Shown piece by piece: positions 9,117 to 17,895 of a DNA stretch of 64,000 bases. Below the pieces are notes generated by a model that was not told the DNA's origin, did not search any database, and worked only from the letters and a program-made list of their open reading frames with translations. Position 1 is the first letter of the stretch. Each line of letters begins with the position of its first letter. This DNA comes from Providencia stuartii (GTDB taxonomy: Bacteria; Pseudomonadota; Gammaproteobacteria; Enterobacterales; Enterobacteriaceae), in contig NZ_CP119546.1 of assembly GCF_029277985.1 (NCBI RefSeq), positions 2,914,001 through 2,978,000 of the forward strand. Direction: 5' to 3'. The position numbers and the translations under genes are program-made.

Positions 9117-10601
9117 TTACTTCGTTTTATATTCCGCCTCAGCTTGTTCGAAACGCGCCTGAGCAGCAGCACTTGGTGCCTTTGTTAATAGGCTAACAAG
9201 GACAATTGCAATAGTCGCAAGAATAAAGCCAGGAATAATTTCATACAGTGCAAACCACTTGTACTTCATCCAAACTAATACTGTGACAGCTCCAACTATC
9301 ATCCCTGCAAGAGCCCCTGTTCGTGTCATGCGCTTCCACAATACTGACATTAAGACAACGGGACCAAAAGCCGCACCAAAACCAGCCCATGCATTACTAA
9401 CCAGTGCCAGAACTTTGCTATCAGGGTCTCTTGCGATGTAGATCGCAATCGCTGCCACTAACAGAACCATTAAACGACCAACCCAAACGAGTTCTTTCTG
9501 GCTTGCTTTTTTACGAATGAATGGCTTATACAAATCTTCAGTTAAAGCACTTGCGCATACTAATAATTGGCAACTTAATGTACTCATAACCGCGGCTAAA
9601 ATAGCGGATAATAAGATACCGGCAATCCAAGGATTAAAGAGTATCCCCGCTAGCTCCATGAAAATACGCTCATTATTCCCCATAACCGAAGAGGCTAATG
9701 CAGGATTCATTTCAAAATAAGCAATACCAAAGAAACCAACAGCCGTCGTTCCACCGAGACACAAAATCATCCAAGTCATACTGATACGACGAGCAGAACG
9801 GATAGTACGATGAGAATCCGCAGCCATAAAGCGAGCTAAAATATGTGGTTGCCCGAAATAGCCTAGCCCCCACCCTAATAGCGAGATAATGGCAACAAAA
9901 TTCAACCCTTTAAACATATCTAAATATTCAGGGTTTTTAGCTTTAATCACCTCAATTGCGGTATCGGCACCGCCTAATGAGAAGATGATCACGATAGGCG
10001 TTAAAATCAATGCGAATATCATTAACGAGGCTTGGACGGTATCTGTCCAACTTACCGCTAAGAATCCCCCTAGGAATGTATATGCGATTGTTGCTAATGC
10101 CCCAAGCCACATTGCTTTTTCGTAGCTAATATTAAAAGTACTTTCAAACAATAGGCCACCAGCGACAACACCAGAAGCACAGTAGATGGTAAAGAACACT
10201 AAAATGACAACAGCGGAGATAATACGCAAAATTTTACTATTATCTTCAAAGCGACTAGTAAAATAATCAGGCAAGGTTAACGCATTATTATTTTTCTCAG
10301 TTTGAACGCGTAAACGCCCAGCGACAAATAGCCAATTGAGGTAAGCGCCTAAACTCAATCCTATCGCAATCCAAGCTTCCGAAATACCCGCGAGGAAAAT
10401 AGCGCCAGGTAACCCCATTAGCAACCACCCACTCATGTCGGAGGCACCGGCCGATAAGGCTGTTACCACGCTACCCAAACTTCGCCCGCCTAAAATATAA
10501 TCATCAAAATTTTTCGTTGAGCGATAAGCTAAATAGCCAATAAGTAACATGCCAGTAATATATACGATGAACATAATGATCATCGGAGTGCTTACAGTCA
10601 T
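9117..10601 (-). CDS. putP: Sodium/proline symporter PutP
   Basis: PutP is an inner-membrane Na+/L-proline symporter of the solute:sodium symporter family, with about thirteen membrane helices. It supplies proline to PutA as carbon and nitrogen source. The sequence matches E. coli PutP throughout, for example RSTKNFDDYILGGRSLG near the N-terminus and the ALSAGASDMSGWLLMGLPGA block around the Na+ site. I place the start at the ATG giving MTVSTPM (494 residues) because GGAGA lies seven bases upstream and the E. coli protein begins at the same point; the open frame extends 18 codons further without family support. It is divergent from putA, with PutA-type operator motifs between the two. Confidence 0.95.
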   Translation of the reverse strand: MTVSTPMIIMFIVYITGMLLIGYLAYRSTKNFDDYILGGRSLGSVVTALSAGASDMSGWLLMGLPGAIFLAGISEAWIAIGLSLGAYLNWLFVAGRLRVQTEKNNNALTLPDYFTSRFEDNSKILRIISAVVILVFFTIYCASGVVAGGLLFESTFNISYEKAMWLGALATIAYTFLGGFLAVSWTDTVQASLMIFALILTPIVIIFSLGGADTAIEVIKAKNPEYLDMFKGLNFVAIISLLGWGLGYFGQPHILARFMAADSHRTIRSARRISMTWMILCLGGTTAVGFFGIAYFEMNPALASSVMGNNERIFMELAGILFNPWIAGILLSAILAAVMSTLSCQLLVCASALTEDLYKPFIRKKASQKELVWVGRLMVLLVAAIAIYIARDPDSKVLALVSNAWAGFGAAFGPVVLMSVLWKRMTRTGALAGMIVGAVTVLVWMKYKWFALYEIIPGFILATIAIVLVSLLTKAPSAAAQARFEQAEAEYKTK

Positions 10602-10638
10602 CCGTCTTCTCCATAGAATAGTTATTCTTTTTTGGTTT

Positions 10639-10707
10639 GTTGCACTAAATTGCACGTCAACAAATTAAATTATAAATTTATGTGTCTTGTGTTTGTGTTG
10701 TGTTGCA
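10639..10707. promoter_or_regulatory. PutA operator motifs, putP-proximal cluster
   Basis: GTTGCA occurs at 10639-10644 and 10702-10707, with a one-mismatch copy (ATTGCA) at 10649-10654. GTTGCA is the core bound by the ribbon-helix-helix domain of PutA in E. coli, where PutA represses putP and putA when proline is scarce. The motifs lie immediately upstream of the putP start. Repression by this PutA is an inference from motif and gene order. Confidence 0.65.
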
Positions 10708-10978
10708 CTTAATAAAAAATATCACCTTAGCATGCTAGACAAACTCATTTACATTTAACAAGAAATTAACGCCATTTTATTCCATAAACGATACCCATAT
10801 CACAAATGTTAAATTAGTGGTACTAAAGTTAATAGATTGATTAACATTCCACTCATTAAGGGGTTAAATTCAACCGATTGATTTTAAATAAAAAATTAAT
10901 TTGTTATTATTGACCATCTCATTTAACAAATAAAAATACGATATATTTCACAATTCCTTTAGAATAGGCTTTAACAAC

Positions 10979-10996
10979 GTTGCACAAAGTTGCAAC
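10979..10996. promoter_or_regulatory. PutA operator motifs, putA-proximal cluster
   Basis: GTTGCA occurs at 10979-10984 and again at 10989-10994; the second overlaps an inverted copy (TGCAAC, 10991-10996), making GTTGCAAC. They lie about 60-80 nt before the putA start, where a PutA-bound repressor would cover the putA promoter. Confidence 0.65.
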
Positions 10997-11057
10997 ATCA
11001 TGCTATTGATGTGTAACTTTTTTGTTTCTAGTAGCTAATTATTTTAGAGGAAATGGG

Positions 11058-14000
11058 ATGAGTAGTACGACAACTATGGGTGTGAGACTTGATGAAGCGA
11101 CTCGTGAACGCATTAAAACTGCTGCTCAACGTCTTGACCGCACGCCGCATTGGCTAATTAAGCAAGCCATATTCAATTATCTTGAACAGCTTGATAATCA
11201 GCAGTTCATCCCTGAGATCTCCGCAGGACAAGATAACAAAGACGGCCAAATATCAGAAGAAGAATCACTAACAGAATCGAATTATCAGCCTTTTTTGGAT
11301 TTTGCTGAACATATTTTACCCCAATCGGTTAAACGCTCAGCGATTACATCCGCTTATCGCATTCCTGAAACGCAAGCGCTTCCCATGTTATTGCAACAAG
11401 CGCAATTGCCCGCTGAACAAGCCGATGCAGCACACCAGTTGGCTTACTCCATAGCGGAAAAACTACGTAACCAAAAAAATGGCATTGGTCGTTCTGGATT
11501 AGTTCAAGGCTTATTACAAGAGTTTTCACTTTCTTCACAAGAAGGTGTTGCGCTCATGTGCTTAGCTGAAGCGCTATTACGTATCCCAGATAAAGCAACA
11601 CGTGACGCACTGATCCGAGATAAAATCAGTACGGGTAATTGGCAATCCCATTTAGGGCAAAGTAGCTCAATGTTTGTCAATGCAGCAACTTGGGGCTTAT
11701 TGTTCACTGGTAAATTAGTTTCTACGCATAATGAAGCAAAACTCTCTAGCTCTTTAAACCGTATTATTAGTAAGAGTGGTGAACCATTAATCCGCAAAGG
11801 CGTTGATATGGCGATGCGCTTGATGGGTGAGCAGTTTGTTACTGGTGAAACTATCGCACAAGCATTAGCAAATGCTCGGAAACTGGAAGAAAAAGGGTTT
11901 CGCTACTCTTATGACATGTTAGGTGAAGCAGCACTAACAGAAAAAGATGCCCAAGATTATATGGTGTCATACCAACAAGCTATTCATGCAATCGGTAAAG
12001 CATCTAATGGCCGAGGCATCTATGAAGGCCCAGGCATTTCTATTAAATTATCTGCCTTGCATCCCCGCTATAGTCGCGCACAATATTCGCGCGTCATGGA
12101 AGAGTTGTATCCTCGTTTATTATCATTAGTGCTACAAGCACATCAATATGATGTGGGGATCAATATCGATGCGGAAGAAGCAGATCGCTTAGAAATCTCA
12201 CTCGATTTACTCGAAAAACTCTGTTTCGAGCCTAAACTTGCCGGTTGGAATGGGATTGGCTTCGTCATCCAAGCCTACCAAAAGCGCTGCCCATTTGTAA
12301 TCGACTCTATTATTGATCTTGCAGAACGCAGTAAGCGTCGATTAATGATCCGTCTAGTTAAAGGGGCTTATTGGGATAGCGAGATCAAACGCGCACAAGT
12401 TGATGGCTTAGAAGGTTATCCTGTTTATACACGTAAGGTCTATACTGACGTTTCATATCTGGCTTGTGCTCGTAAATTATTGTCTGTTCCAAACCTTATC
12501 TATCCACAGTTTGCAACACATAACGCTCATACCCTCGCTGCTATCTATCAAATTGCAGGGAAAAATTACTATCCAGGCCAATACGAGTTCCAATGCTTAC
12601 ATGGCATGGGGGAGCCGCTATACGAACAAGTGGTTGGAAAAGTTGCTGACGGCAAGCTTAATCGTCCTTGCCGTATTTACGCGCCAGTTGGTACTCATGA
12701 AACGTTGTTAGCCTATTTGGTTCGTCGTCTACTCGAAAATGGAGCTAACACTTCATTTGTTAACCGTATTGCGGATGCAACGATTCCTCTTGATGAGTTA
12801 GTTGCTGACCCAGTGAAAGAAGTACTTGAGCTTTCTAAAGTCGAAGGACAAATTGGTTTACCGCATCCTAAAATTGCATTACCTCGTGATCTTTATGGCC
12901 AGCGTCGCGTCAATTCAATGGGGCTGGATCTGTCAAATGAGCACCGTTTAGCTTCACTTTCTAGCGCTCTTTTAACGGCTGCAATGCAGGAAAAATTAGC
13001 TCAGCCACTGTTAGGAGGGGATTATCAATCTACGGAAGCAGCCGAAAACAGAGTGCCTGTCATTAATCCTGCCTGCCATTCCGATATTGTTGGTCACGTG
13101 CGTGAAGCAACGTTAGAGGAAGCTGAATATGCATTAAATATCGCCAGTGATGCCGGTGCGATTTGGTTTGCTACTCCACCTTCAGAGCGTGCGGCGATAT
13201 TACTACGTGCCGCTGATATCATGGAGCAACAGCTACAGCCATTGTTAGATGTGCTTGTTCGTGAGGCGGGTAAAACCTACGCGAATGCGATTTCAGAAGT
13301 TCGAGAAGCCGTCGATTTCCTCAATTATTATGCAACTCAAGTCAGAGATGATTTTGATAACAATACGCATCGACCACTAGGTCCTGTCGTCTGTATTAGC
13401 CCATGGAACTTCCCATTAGCTATTTTTACAGGGCAAATAGCGGCAGCATTAGCGGCAGGTAATACCGTATTAGCAAAACCGGCGGAGCAAACTCCTCTTA
13501 TAGGCTCAATTGCAATATCGATACTCCATCAGGCGGGTATTCCACGTGAAGTATTGCAATTTTTACCGGGTAAAGGGGAAACTATCGGTGCGAAACTGGT
13601 TGGTGATACAAGAGTTCGTGGCGTTATGTTTACTGGTTCTACTGAGGTGGCAGGTTTATTGCAACGTAACATTGCAGGCAGGCTGGATGCTCAAGGCCGC
13701 CCAACACCACTCATTGCCGAGACGGGCGGGTTGAATGCGATGATCGTGGATTCATCAGCCTTAACGGAGCAAGTTGTCACCGATGTGGTCGCTTCCGCGT
13801 TCGATAGTGCGGGTCAACGCTGTTCGGCTTTACGTATTTTGTGTGTTCAGGAAGATGTCGCGGATCGCACAATTCGTATGCTTAAAGGTGCGATGGAAGA
13901 GTGCCGTATGGGGAATCCTGAGCATCTGTATACTGACATTGGGCCTGTCATTGATAGCGAAGCTAAAGAGAATATTGAGCAACATATTCAACAAATGCGT

Positions 14001-15041
14001 AGCAAAGGCAAAGAGGTGTTCCAAGCCGTATTCAATCATAATGAGGATCTCCATGAGCAATCTGAAGGTACTTATGTGAAACCAACATTGATTGAATTGG
14101 ATAACGTCAGTGAACTGAAAAAAGAAATCTTTGGTCCTGTGCTACATGTTGTTCGTTACAAACGAGAACAACTCGTTGATATTATTGAGCAGATCAATGC
14201 TGCGGGTTATGGATTAACGTTAGGCGTTCATACTCGAATTGATGAAACCATCAACCAAGTCGTTGCAAGAGCCAAAGTTGGCAACCTGTATGTTAACCGG
14301 AATATGGTTGGTGCGGTTGTCGGTGTTCAACCATTTGGTGGTGAAGGTCTGTCGGGTACTGGACCGAAAGCGGGTGGACCACTCTATCTGTATCGATTAT
14401 TAAGTGAACGTCCAGATAATGCTGTCTCTCGTACGCTCGAAAGACAAGATAGTGAGCTTGCACTAGATGCCACTGCACGCCCTATTCTACTTGAGTCTTT
14501 CAATGCCCTTTCTACATGGTTAGAGAAACAAGAACACCATATAGAATCTGAAGTCTTAGAGCAATTTGCACGCCATGCACAAGCAGGTACATCACGTTTA
14601 CTACCGGGACCTACGGGTGAAAAGAACACGTATACCTTAACACCACGTGGCACGATTTTATGTCTTAGTGATAATGAAAAAGACTGTTTAGTGCAATTGG
14701 CTGGGGTTCTTGCCAGCGGCTGCCAAGCATTATGGCCTGAAAGTGAGATCCACCAAAAGCTCTACAAATCACTGCCTGAAAAAGTGCGTCATGCAGTTGC
14801 AATGACAAAAAATTGGCAAGAACATCATGGCCATATTGAAGCCGTTATTTATCATGGTGACAGTGACCAACTCAAAGTTGTCTGCGAGAGTATCGCTCAA
14901 CGTAAAGGCCCAATCATTTCAGTACAAGGTTTCGAACGTGGTGAAACCAACTTATTACTTGAAAGATTAGTCCATGAACGTTCATTGAGCATCAATACCG
15001 CAGCAGCAGGTGGTAATGCAAGCCTAATGACCATTGGCTAA
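11058..15041 (+). CDS. putA: Trifunctional proline utilisation protein PutA
   Basis: PutA oxidises proline to glutamate at the membrane in two steps and represses the put genes when proline is absent. The product (1327 residues) shows, in order: an N-terminal ribbon-helix-helix DNA-binding domain (TMGVRLDEATRERIKTAAQR); a proline dehydrogenase barrel in the region of residues 230-570 (RLMIRLVKGAYWDSEIK); an aldehyde dehydrogenase domain around 640-1110 with the catalytic Cys in GQRCSALRI and Glu in AETGGLNAM; and the C-terminal domain of long PutAs. I use the ATG at 11058, giving MSSTTTMGV, because AGAGGA precedes it and the E. coli protein starts alike; the frame is open 12 codons upstream. 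It is monocistronic, with a terminator directly after it. Confidence 0.96.
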   Translation: MSSTTTMGVRLDEATRERIKTAAQRLDRTPHWLIKQAIFNYLEQLDNQQFIPEISAGQDNKDGQISEEESLTESNYQPFLDFAEHILPQSVKRSAITSAYRIPETQALPMLLQQAQLPAEQADAAHQLAYSIAEKLRNQKNGIGRSGLVQGLLQEFSLSSQEGVALMCLAEALLRIPDKATRDALIRDKISTGNWQSHLGQSSSMFVNAATWGLLFTGKLVSTHNEAKLSSSLNRIISKSGEPLIRKGVDMAMRLMGEQFVTGETIAQALANARKLEEKGFRYSYDMLGEAALTEKDAQDYMVSYQQAIHAIGKASNGRGIYEGPGISIKLSALHPRYSRAQYSRVMEELYPRLLSLVLQAHQYDVGINIDAEEADRLEISLDLLEKLCFEPKLAGWNGIGFVIQAYQKRCPFVIDSIIDLAERSKRRLMIRLVKGAYWDSEIKRAQVDGLEGYPVYTRKVYTDVSYLACARKLLSVPNLIYPQFATHNAHTLAAIYQIAGKNYYPGQYEFQCLHGMGEPLYEQVVGKVADGKLNRPCRIYAPVGTHETLLAYLVRRLLENGANTSFVNRIADATIPLDELVADPVKEVLELSKVEGQIGLPHPKIALPRDLYGQRRVNSMGLDLSNEHRLASLSSALLTAAMQEKLAQPLLGGDYQSTEAAENRVPVINPACHSDIVGHVREATLEEAEYALNIASDAGAIWFATPPSERAAILLRAADIMEQQLQPLLDVLVREAGKTYANAISEVREAVDFLNYYATQVRDDFDNNTHRPLGPVVCISPWNFPLAIFTGQIAAALAAGNTVLAKPAEQTPLIGSIAISILHQAGIPREVLQFLPGKGETIGAKLVGDTRVRGVMFTGSTEVAGLLQRNIAGRLDAQGRPTPLIAETGGLNAMIVDSSALTEQVVTDVVASAFDSAGQRCSALRILCVQEDVADRTIRMLKGAMEECRMGNPEHLYTDIGPVIDSEAKENIEQHIQQMRSKGKEVFQAVFNHNEDLHEQSEGTYVKPTLIELDNVSELKKEIFGPVLHVVRYKREQLVDIIEQINAAGYGLTLGVHTRIDETINQVVARAKVGNLYVNRNMVGAVVGVQPFGGEGLSGTGPKAGGPLYLYRLLSERPDNAVSRTLERQDSELALDATARPILLESFNALSTWLEKQEHHIESEVLEQFARHAQAGTSRLLPGPTGEKNTYTLTPRGTILCLSDNEKDCLVQLAGVLASGCQALWPESEIHQKLYKSLPEKVRHAVAMTKNWQEHHGHIEAVIYHGDSDQLKVVCESIAQRKGPIISVQGFERGETNLLLERLVHERSLSINTAAAGGNASLMTIG

Positions 15042-15046
15042 TTAAA

Positions 15047-15090
15047 AACGCCTGAGCCTAGTTAATATTAGGTTCAGGCGTCGTTTTATT
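15047..15090 (+). terminator. Intrinsic terminator of putA
   Basis: ACGCCTGAGCCTA pairs with TAGGTTCAGGCGT through one mismatch, followed by CGTTTTATTT. It begins within ten bases of the putA stop codon. Confidence 0.85.
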
Positions 15091-15313
15091 TATTTGCTTC
15101 CTATCTTCCCGTCATGCCCTTTATTATTTCAACCCAATCTGTATTGTTCTTTTAATAACCAGATATTCAATATTGGTAATTAATAATATTGAGCTAAGAT
15201 TGAATCTAAATAATTATCTATTGTGGTTAGTACTTATTCTTAATATGACCATCACAATAGACGGTTCTAATTAACCTCGATTAATGACGAAAAAAATCAC
15301 TATATTCATTAGA

Positions 15314-15341
15314 AACAAAAAGGTGCCCATAATGGACACCT
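15314..15341 (-). terminator. Intrinsic terminator of fliZ
   Basis: On the minus strand AGGTGTCC and GGGCACCT form an 8-bp stem with one G-T pair, followed by TTTTTG. It lies about 60 nt after the fliZ stop codon and gives fliZ its own transcript end. Confidence 0.7.
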
Positions 15342-15398
15342 GACGTACTATAACCGTATTGCACTGAACAAGTTGTTAACTAGGTTCTTTGCTATGGA

Positions 15399-15911
15399 TT
15401 AATTTTTCTCTGATTCCCAATACAAGTATTGCTCATATTTACGTAGCGCAATATTGTAGTTGCTAAAAGCAGATTCAGTCATTTTATCGCTTAATTGCTC
15501 TTGAATTTTGCTCGCTGTAAACTCTTTCATTGAAAAATTAGACGATGAGAGAAGTTCATCAAGACGGCGCAAACGAACAACATATTCGCGAACTGTGCTG
15601 TGGCTCATTTCAGTCTGTAAGAATAAATACTGTTTAAATGACATGATGTCAAAGAAATCAGTATTACTATTGCAATAAATTTCACTGCAAAAACGACAAA
15701 GTGCGGTAAATTTATCTTGTAATTCAACCCATGTATTTTCATCAACTAGCTCGGTCATCTCCGCAATAGCTTCTTTATTCAAGATGCTATCATTAAAGAC
15801 TAGAGAGATACGATCCAGTGTTTTATGACAATGTGCACAATGAGTTTGGCTGTGTTTAAAGTCTTTGATATAACGACTCAGCGGCCGTTTCTTAACAATA
15901 GAAGCAGACAT
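15399..15911 (-). CDS. fliZ: Flagellar/curli switch regulator FliZ
   Basis: The 170-residue product matches E. coli FliZ closely at the N-terminus (KKRPLSRYIKDFKHSQTHCAHC) and through the DNA-binding helices (FKQYLFLQTEMSHSTVREYVVRLRRL). FliZ binds sigma-S-type promoters, blocks RpoS-dependent genes and favours motility over biofilm formation. Two CxxC-type pairs are present (CAHC and CRFC). In E. coli, fliZ follows fliA in one operon; here the neighbours are putA and a lipoprotein gene, and no flagellar gene lies nearby. It has about 1.2 kb of non-coding DNA upstream and its own terminator, so it must have its own promoter. A GCGGATAA sequence (minus strand, 15999-16006) resembles a FliA -10 element, but no matching -35 is visible. 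Confidence 0.88.
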   Translation of the reverse strand: MSASIVKKRPLSRYIKDFKHSQTHCAHCHKTLDRISLVFNDSILNKEAIAEMTELVDENTWVELQDKFTALCRFCSEIYCNSNTDFFDIMSFKQYLFLQTEMSHSTVREYVVRLRRLDELLSSSNFSMKEFTASKIQEQLSDKMTESAFSNYNIALRKYEQYLYWESEKN

Positions 15912-17106
15912 GATGATAAAGCCCTGTGTGTAAGTCTAAAATTAAAATTGTAACGTGGTATCCACGCTACATACTTAGCATGCCCATAGCATTATTATTT
16001 ATCCGCTATGTTGCATAATAATACAGATTTATCTGTATCAAGCTCTTTTGCTTTCTCTTAAGAGACTAGTTCATACTAAAAATACACGGTATGAGCTATT
16101 TTCCCTCTGTGAAATGCATTCTATCGCGTCTATCACTCTTTGGCGAATTTCTGCGAAGACTAGAGTTTGGTACGAATTTGATTTAGCGTCAACCTATTAA
16201 ACCAGTCATTTATTGCCTTTGCACAGAATAAAATCACAATAAAGCATTATAAGTCGCTAACTATACCAACAGTTAAAGTGATGACTTTACCCGATAATCA
16301 ACCGAGCATTCAATAAAAATTTAATTTATAAATCAGTTTGATAGTTAAATTGGCGTTAAAATAGTAAAAATGTGAAGTAACTCACCTAACATAACCAAAA
16401 TTTAACTATTCTCTGCGTAGATATTAATTTTTTAAATAGCTCATAAGCTGATATAAAAGAAAAGTTGTAAATTTAATTTTACATTTATGTGCTTATTAAG
16501 CATATGAATTTATTTTTTTAACATATGCAAAAAAGTTATAGCTCATAACCAAAAGATATATCTAATTTATAGATTATAATTTCACCCCAAACAGCCATCT
16601 GAGATATTAATTTATTTTTTTTAAGTAAATTTACCCATTCACTTATTAAGATCGTTACACTGATATCACTCATACCACATCGCTAATATACGATACCTAT
16701 AAATTGATACCATCCACATTTTCTGTGGGTAAATTCACGCTCAGTCTGTGGATAACTTTCTTGATTCATGGTGATACCACGCTTTAAGCAAATTGAATAA
16801 AAAACAGTCGACTTATATTAAAATATTCCCATTACTGCAAATGCCCCGCTTGTGATAACAACAGACAACATTATCTTGTCAATGGCCTATGTTATTACGG
16901 CATCTTGTAATATATTTTCAATACATCACACTCATCTTTTAGATTAAAATGCCAAATATCTTGGCTCATAGATTTTAGATATCAGTTTTAAGCTAACTTA
17001 TAAGGTATTTTTCGAGTTATTTTTTAGGATTTGTTACGTTTGATATCGAGAAAAACTTTTATATACTCCCTCTGCTACTTCAAAAATAAATAATTTAAGG
17101 TTGATT
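15912..17106. other. Long AT-rich intergenic region between fliZ and the lipoprotein gene
   Basis: About 1.2 kb without a convincing gene on either strand; it is strongly AT-rich and full of stop codons. It must carry the fliZ promoter on the minus strand. For the downstream lipoprotein gene a candidate promoter is TTTGAT (17039-17044), a 17-base spacer and TATACT (17062-17067). The size is unusual for this compact genome and it could be the footprint of deleted genes or hold a long regulatory leader. Confidence 0.5.
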
Positions 17107-17418
17107 ATGAAAAAGTTAATTCTAGCTTGCGGTATGGGTTTAATGGCATTAACGATCACAGCTTGTTCTGATGAAGAGAAAAAATCAGAAGTTGCGGGTG
17201 CAACAGAAACTTGTAATACCTACTTTGCTGAGATTGATTCTCTGATTGCAAAAGCGTCTGAAAATCCAGAAGCAAAAGCTCAATTAGATGCTATGAAAGG
17301 CCAATTAGAAGAAGGTAAAAAACAAGTTGCAGCACTACCTAAAGATCAGCAAGATAAAGCTTGCCAACAAGGTATTGATGCAATGAAACAAATGAAATCT
17401 GCTTTAGGCCTACAGTAA
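17107..17418 (+). CDS. Small DUF5339-type lipoprotein
   Basis: This 103-residue product begins with a lipoprotein signal: MKKLILACGMGLMALTITAC, with the lipobox ITAC leaving the Cys as the acylated first residue. The mature part is acidic and helical, rich in Glu, Lys, Gln and Ala, and has two further cysteines that could pair. The composition and layout match the DUF5339 family, whose function I do not know. I use the ATG at 17107, with AAGG six bases upstream, and not the in-frame TTG two codons earlier. A candidate promoter and a terminator flank it, so it is probably monocistronic. Confidence 0.75.
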   Translation: MKKLILACGMGLMALTITACSDEEKKSEVAGATETCNTYFAEIDSLIAKASENPEAKAQLDAMKGQLEEGKKQVAALPKDQQDKACQQGIDAMKQMKSALGLQ

Positions 17419-17435
17419 TAAGATTTCTCTATACC

Positions 17436-17468
17436 ATGGGGCTATAGATATATGGCTCCATATTTTTA
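17436..17468 (+). terminator. Intrinsic terminator of the DUF5339-type lipoprotein gene
   Basis: ATGGGGC and GCTCCAT form a 7-bp stem with one G-T pair, followed by ATTTTTAT. It starts less than 20 nt after the stop codon. Confidence 0.65.
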
Positions 17469-17851
17469 TAATGAGAGTACAATCGCAAGCCTTCAAATAT
17501 TGTCTCGTCCTGTCTCCCTTCATACTCAATTATAACAATAAAAATGGCTTATTATAATTTCCTGAAAATCGGCCATTCGATAATGATAAAAAATAGCGTC
17601 ATCATGCTGAACTGTTGAGTACCCAGAAAATAGTTTCTCAAAGCCTATTCTACCCCCCTATCGAAGAGATGTTTCTCATATTATTTTTAATAATCATCCT
17701 GTATTCAGTAAAAATGTCCCAGTATAAAAATATGTCACAAATACACTGTTATTATTAAAGCTGTTCAAGGCAGTAAATTGAATGAAGACTACCCTGTTGT
17801 TATTATCTTTCAAAACAAGCAAATGACGCTTTAATCTCTGTATTTAGCTGA
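17469..17851. other. Intergenic region between the lipoprotein gene and mgtB
   Basis: About 380 bases between two convergent transcription units. I see no coding frame or RNA structure here beyond the hairpin listed next. Confidence 0.5.
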
Positions 17852-17881
17852 GTAGTAAGGCGATTAAAATAGCCTTACTAC
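17852..17881 (-). terminator. Hairpin after mgtB, possible terminator
   Basis: GTAGTAAGGC and GCCTTACTAC form a perfect 10-bp stem with a 10-base loop, just after the mgtB stop. Neither strand has a strong T-run after the stem, so it may stabilise the 3' end or end transcription with help rather than act as a classical intrinsic terminator. Confidence 0.45.
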
Positions 17882-17895
17882 CACGTTTTAATTAT

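Noticed and set aside
8959..9162. 67-codon ORF before the putP terminator
   Set aside because: It runs through the putP terminator and into the putP 3' end on the opposite strand; no ribosome site.
10602..10655. 18-codon N-terminal extension of PutP
   Set aside because: No family support, no ribosome site, and it runs into the PutA-operator region; the internal ATG has a good ribosome site.
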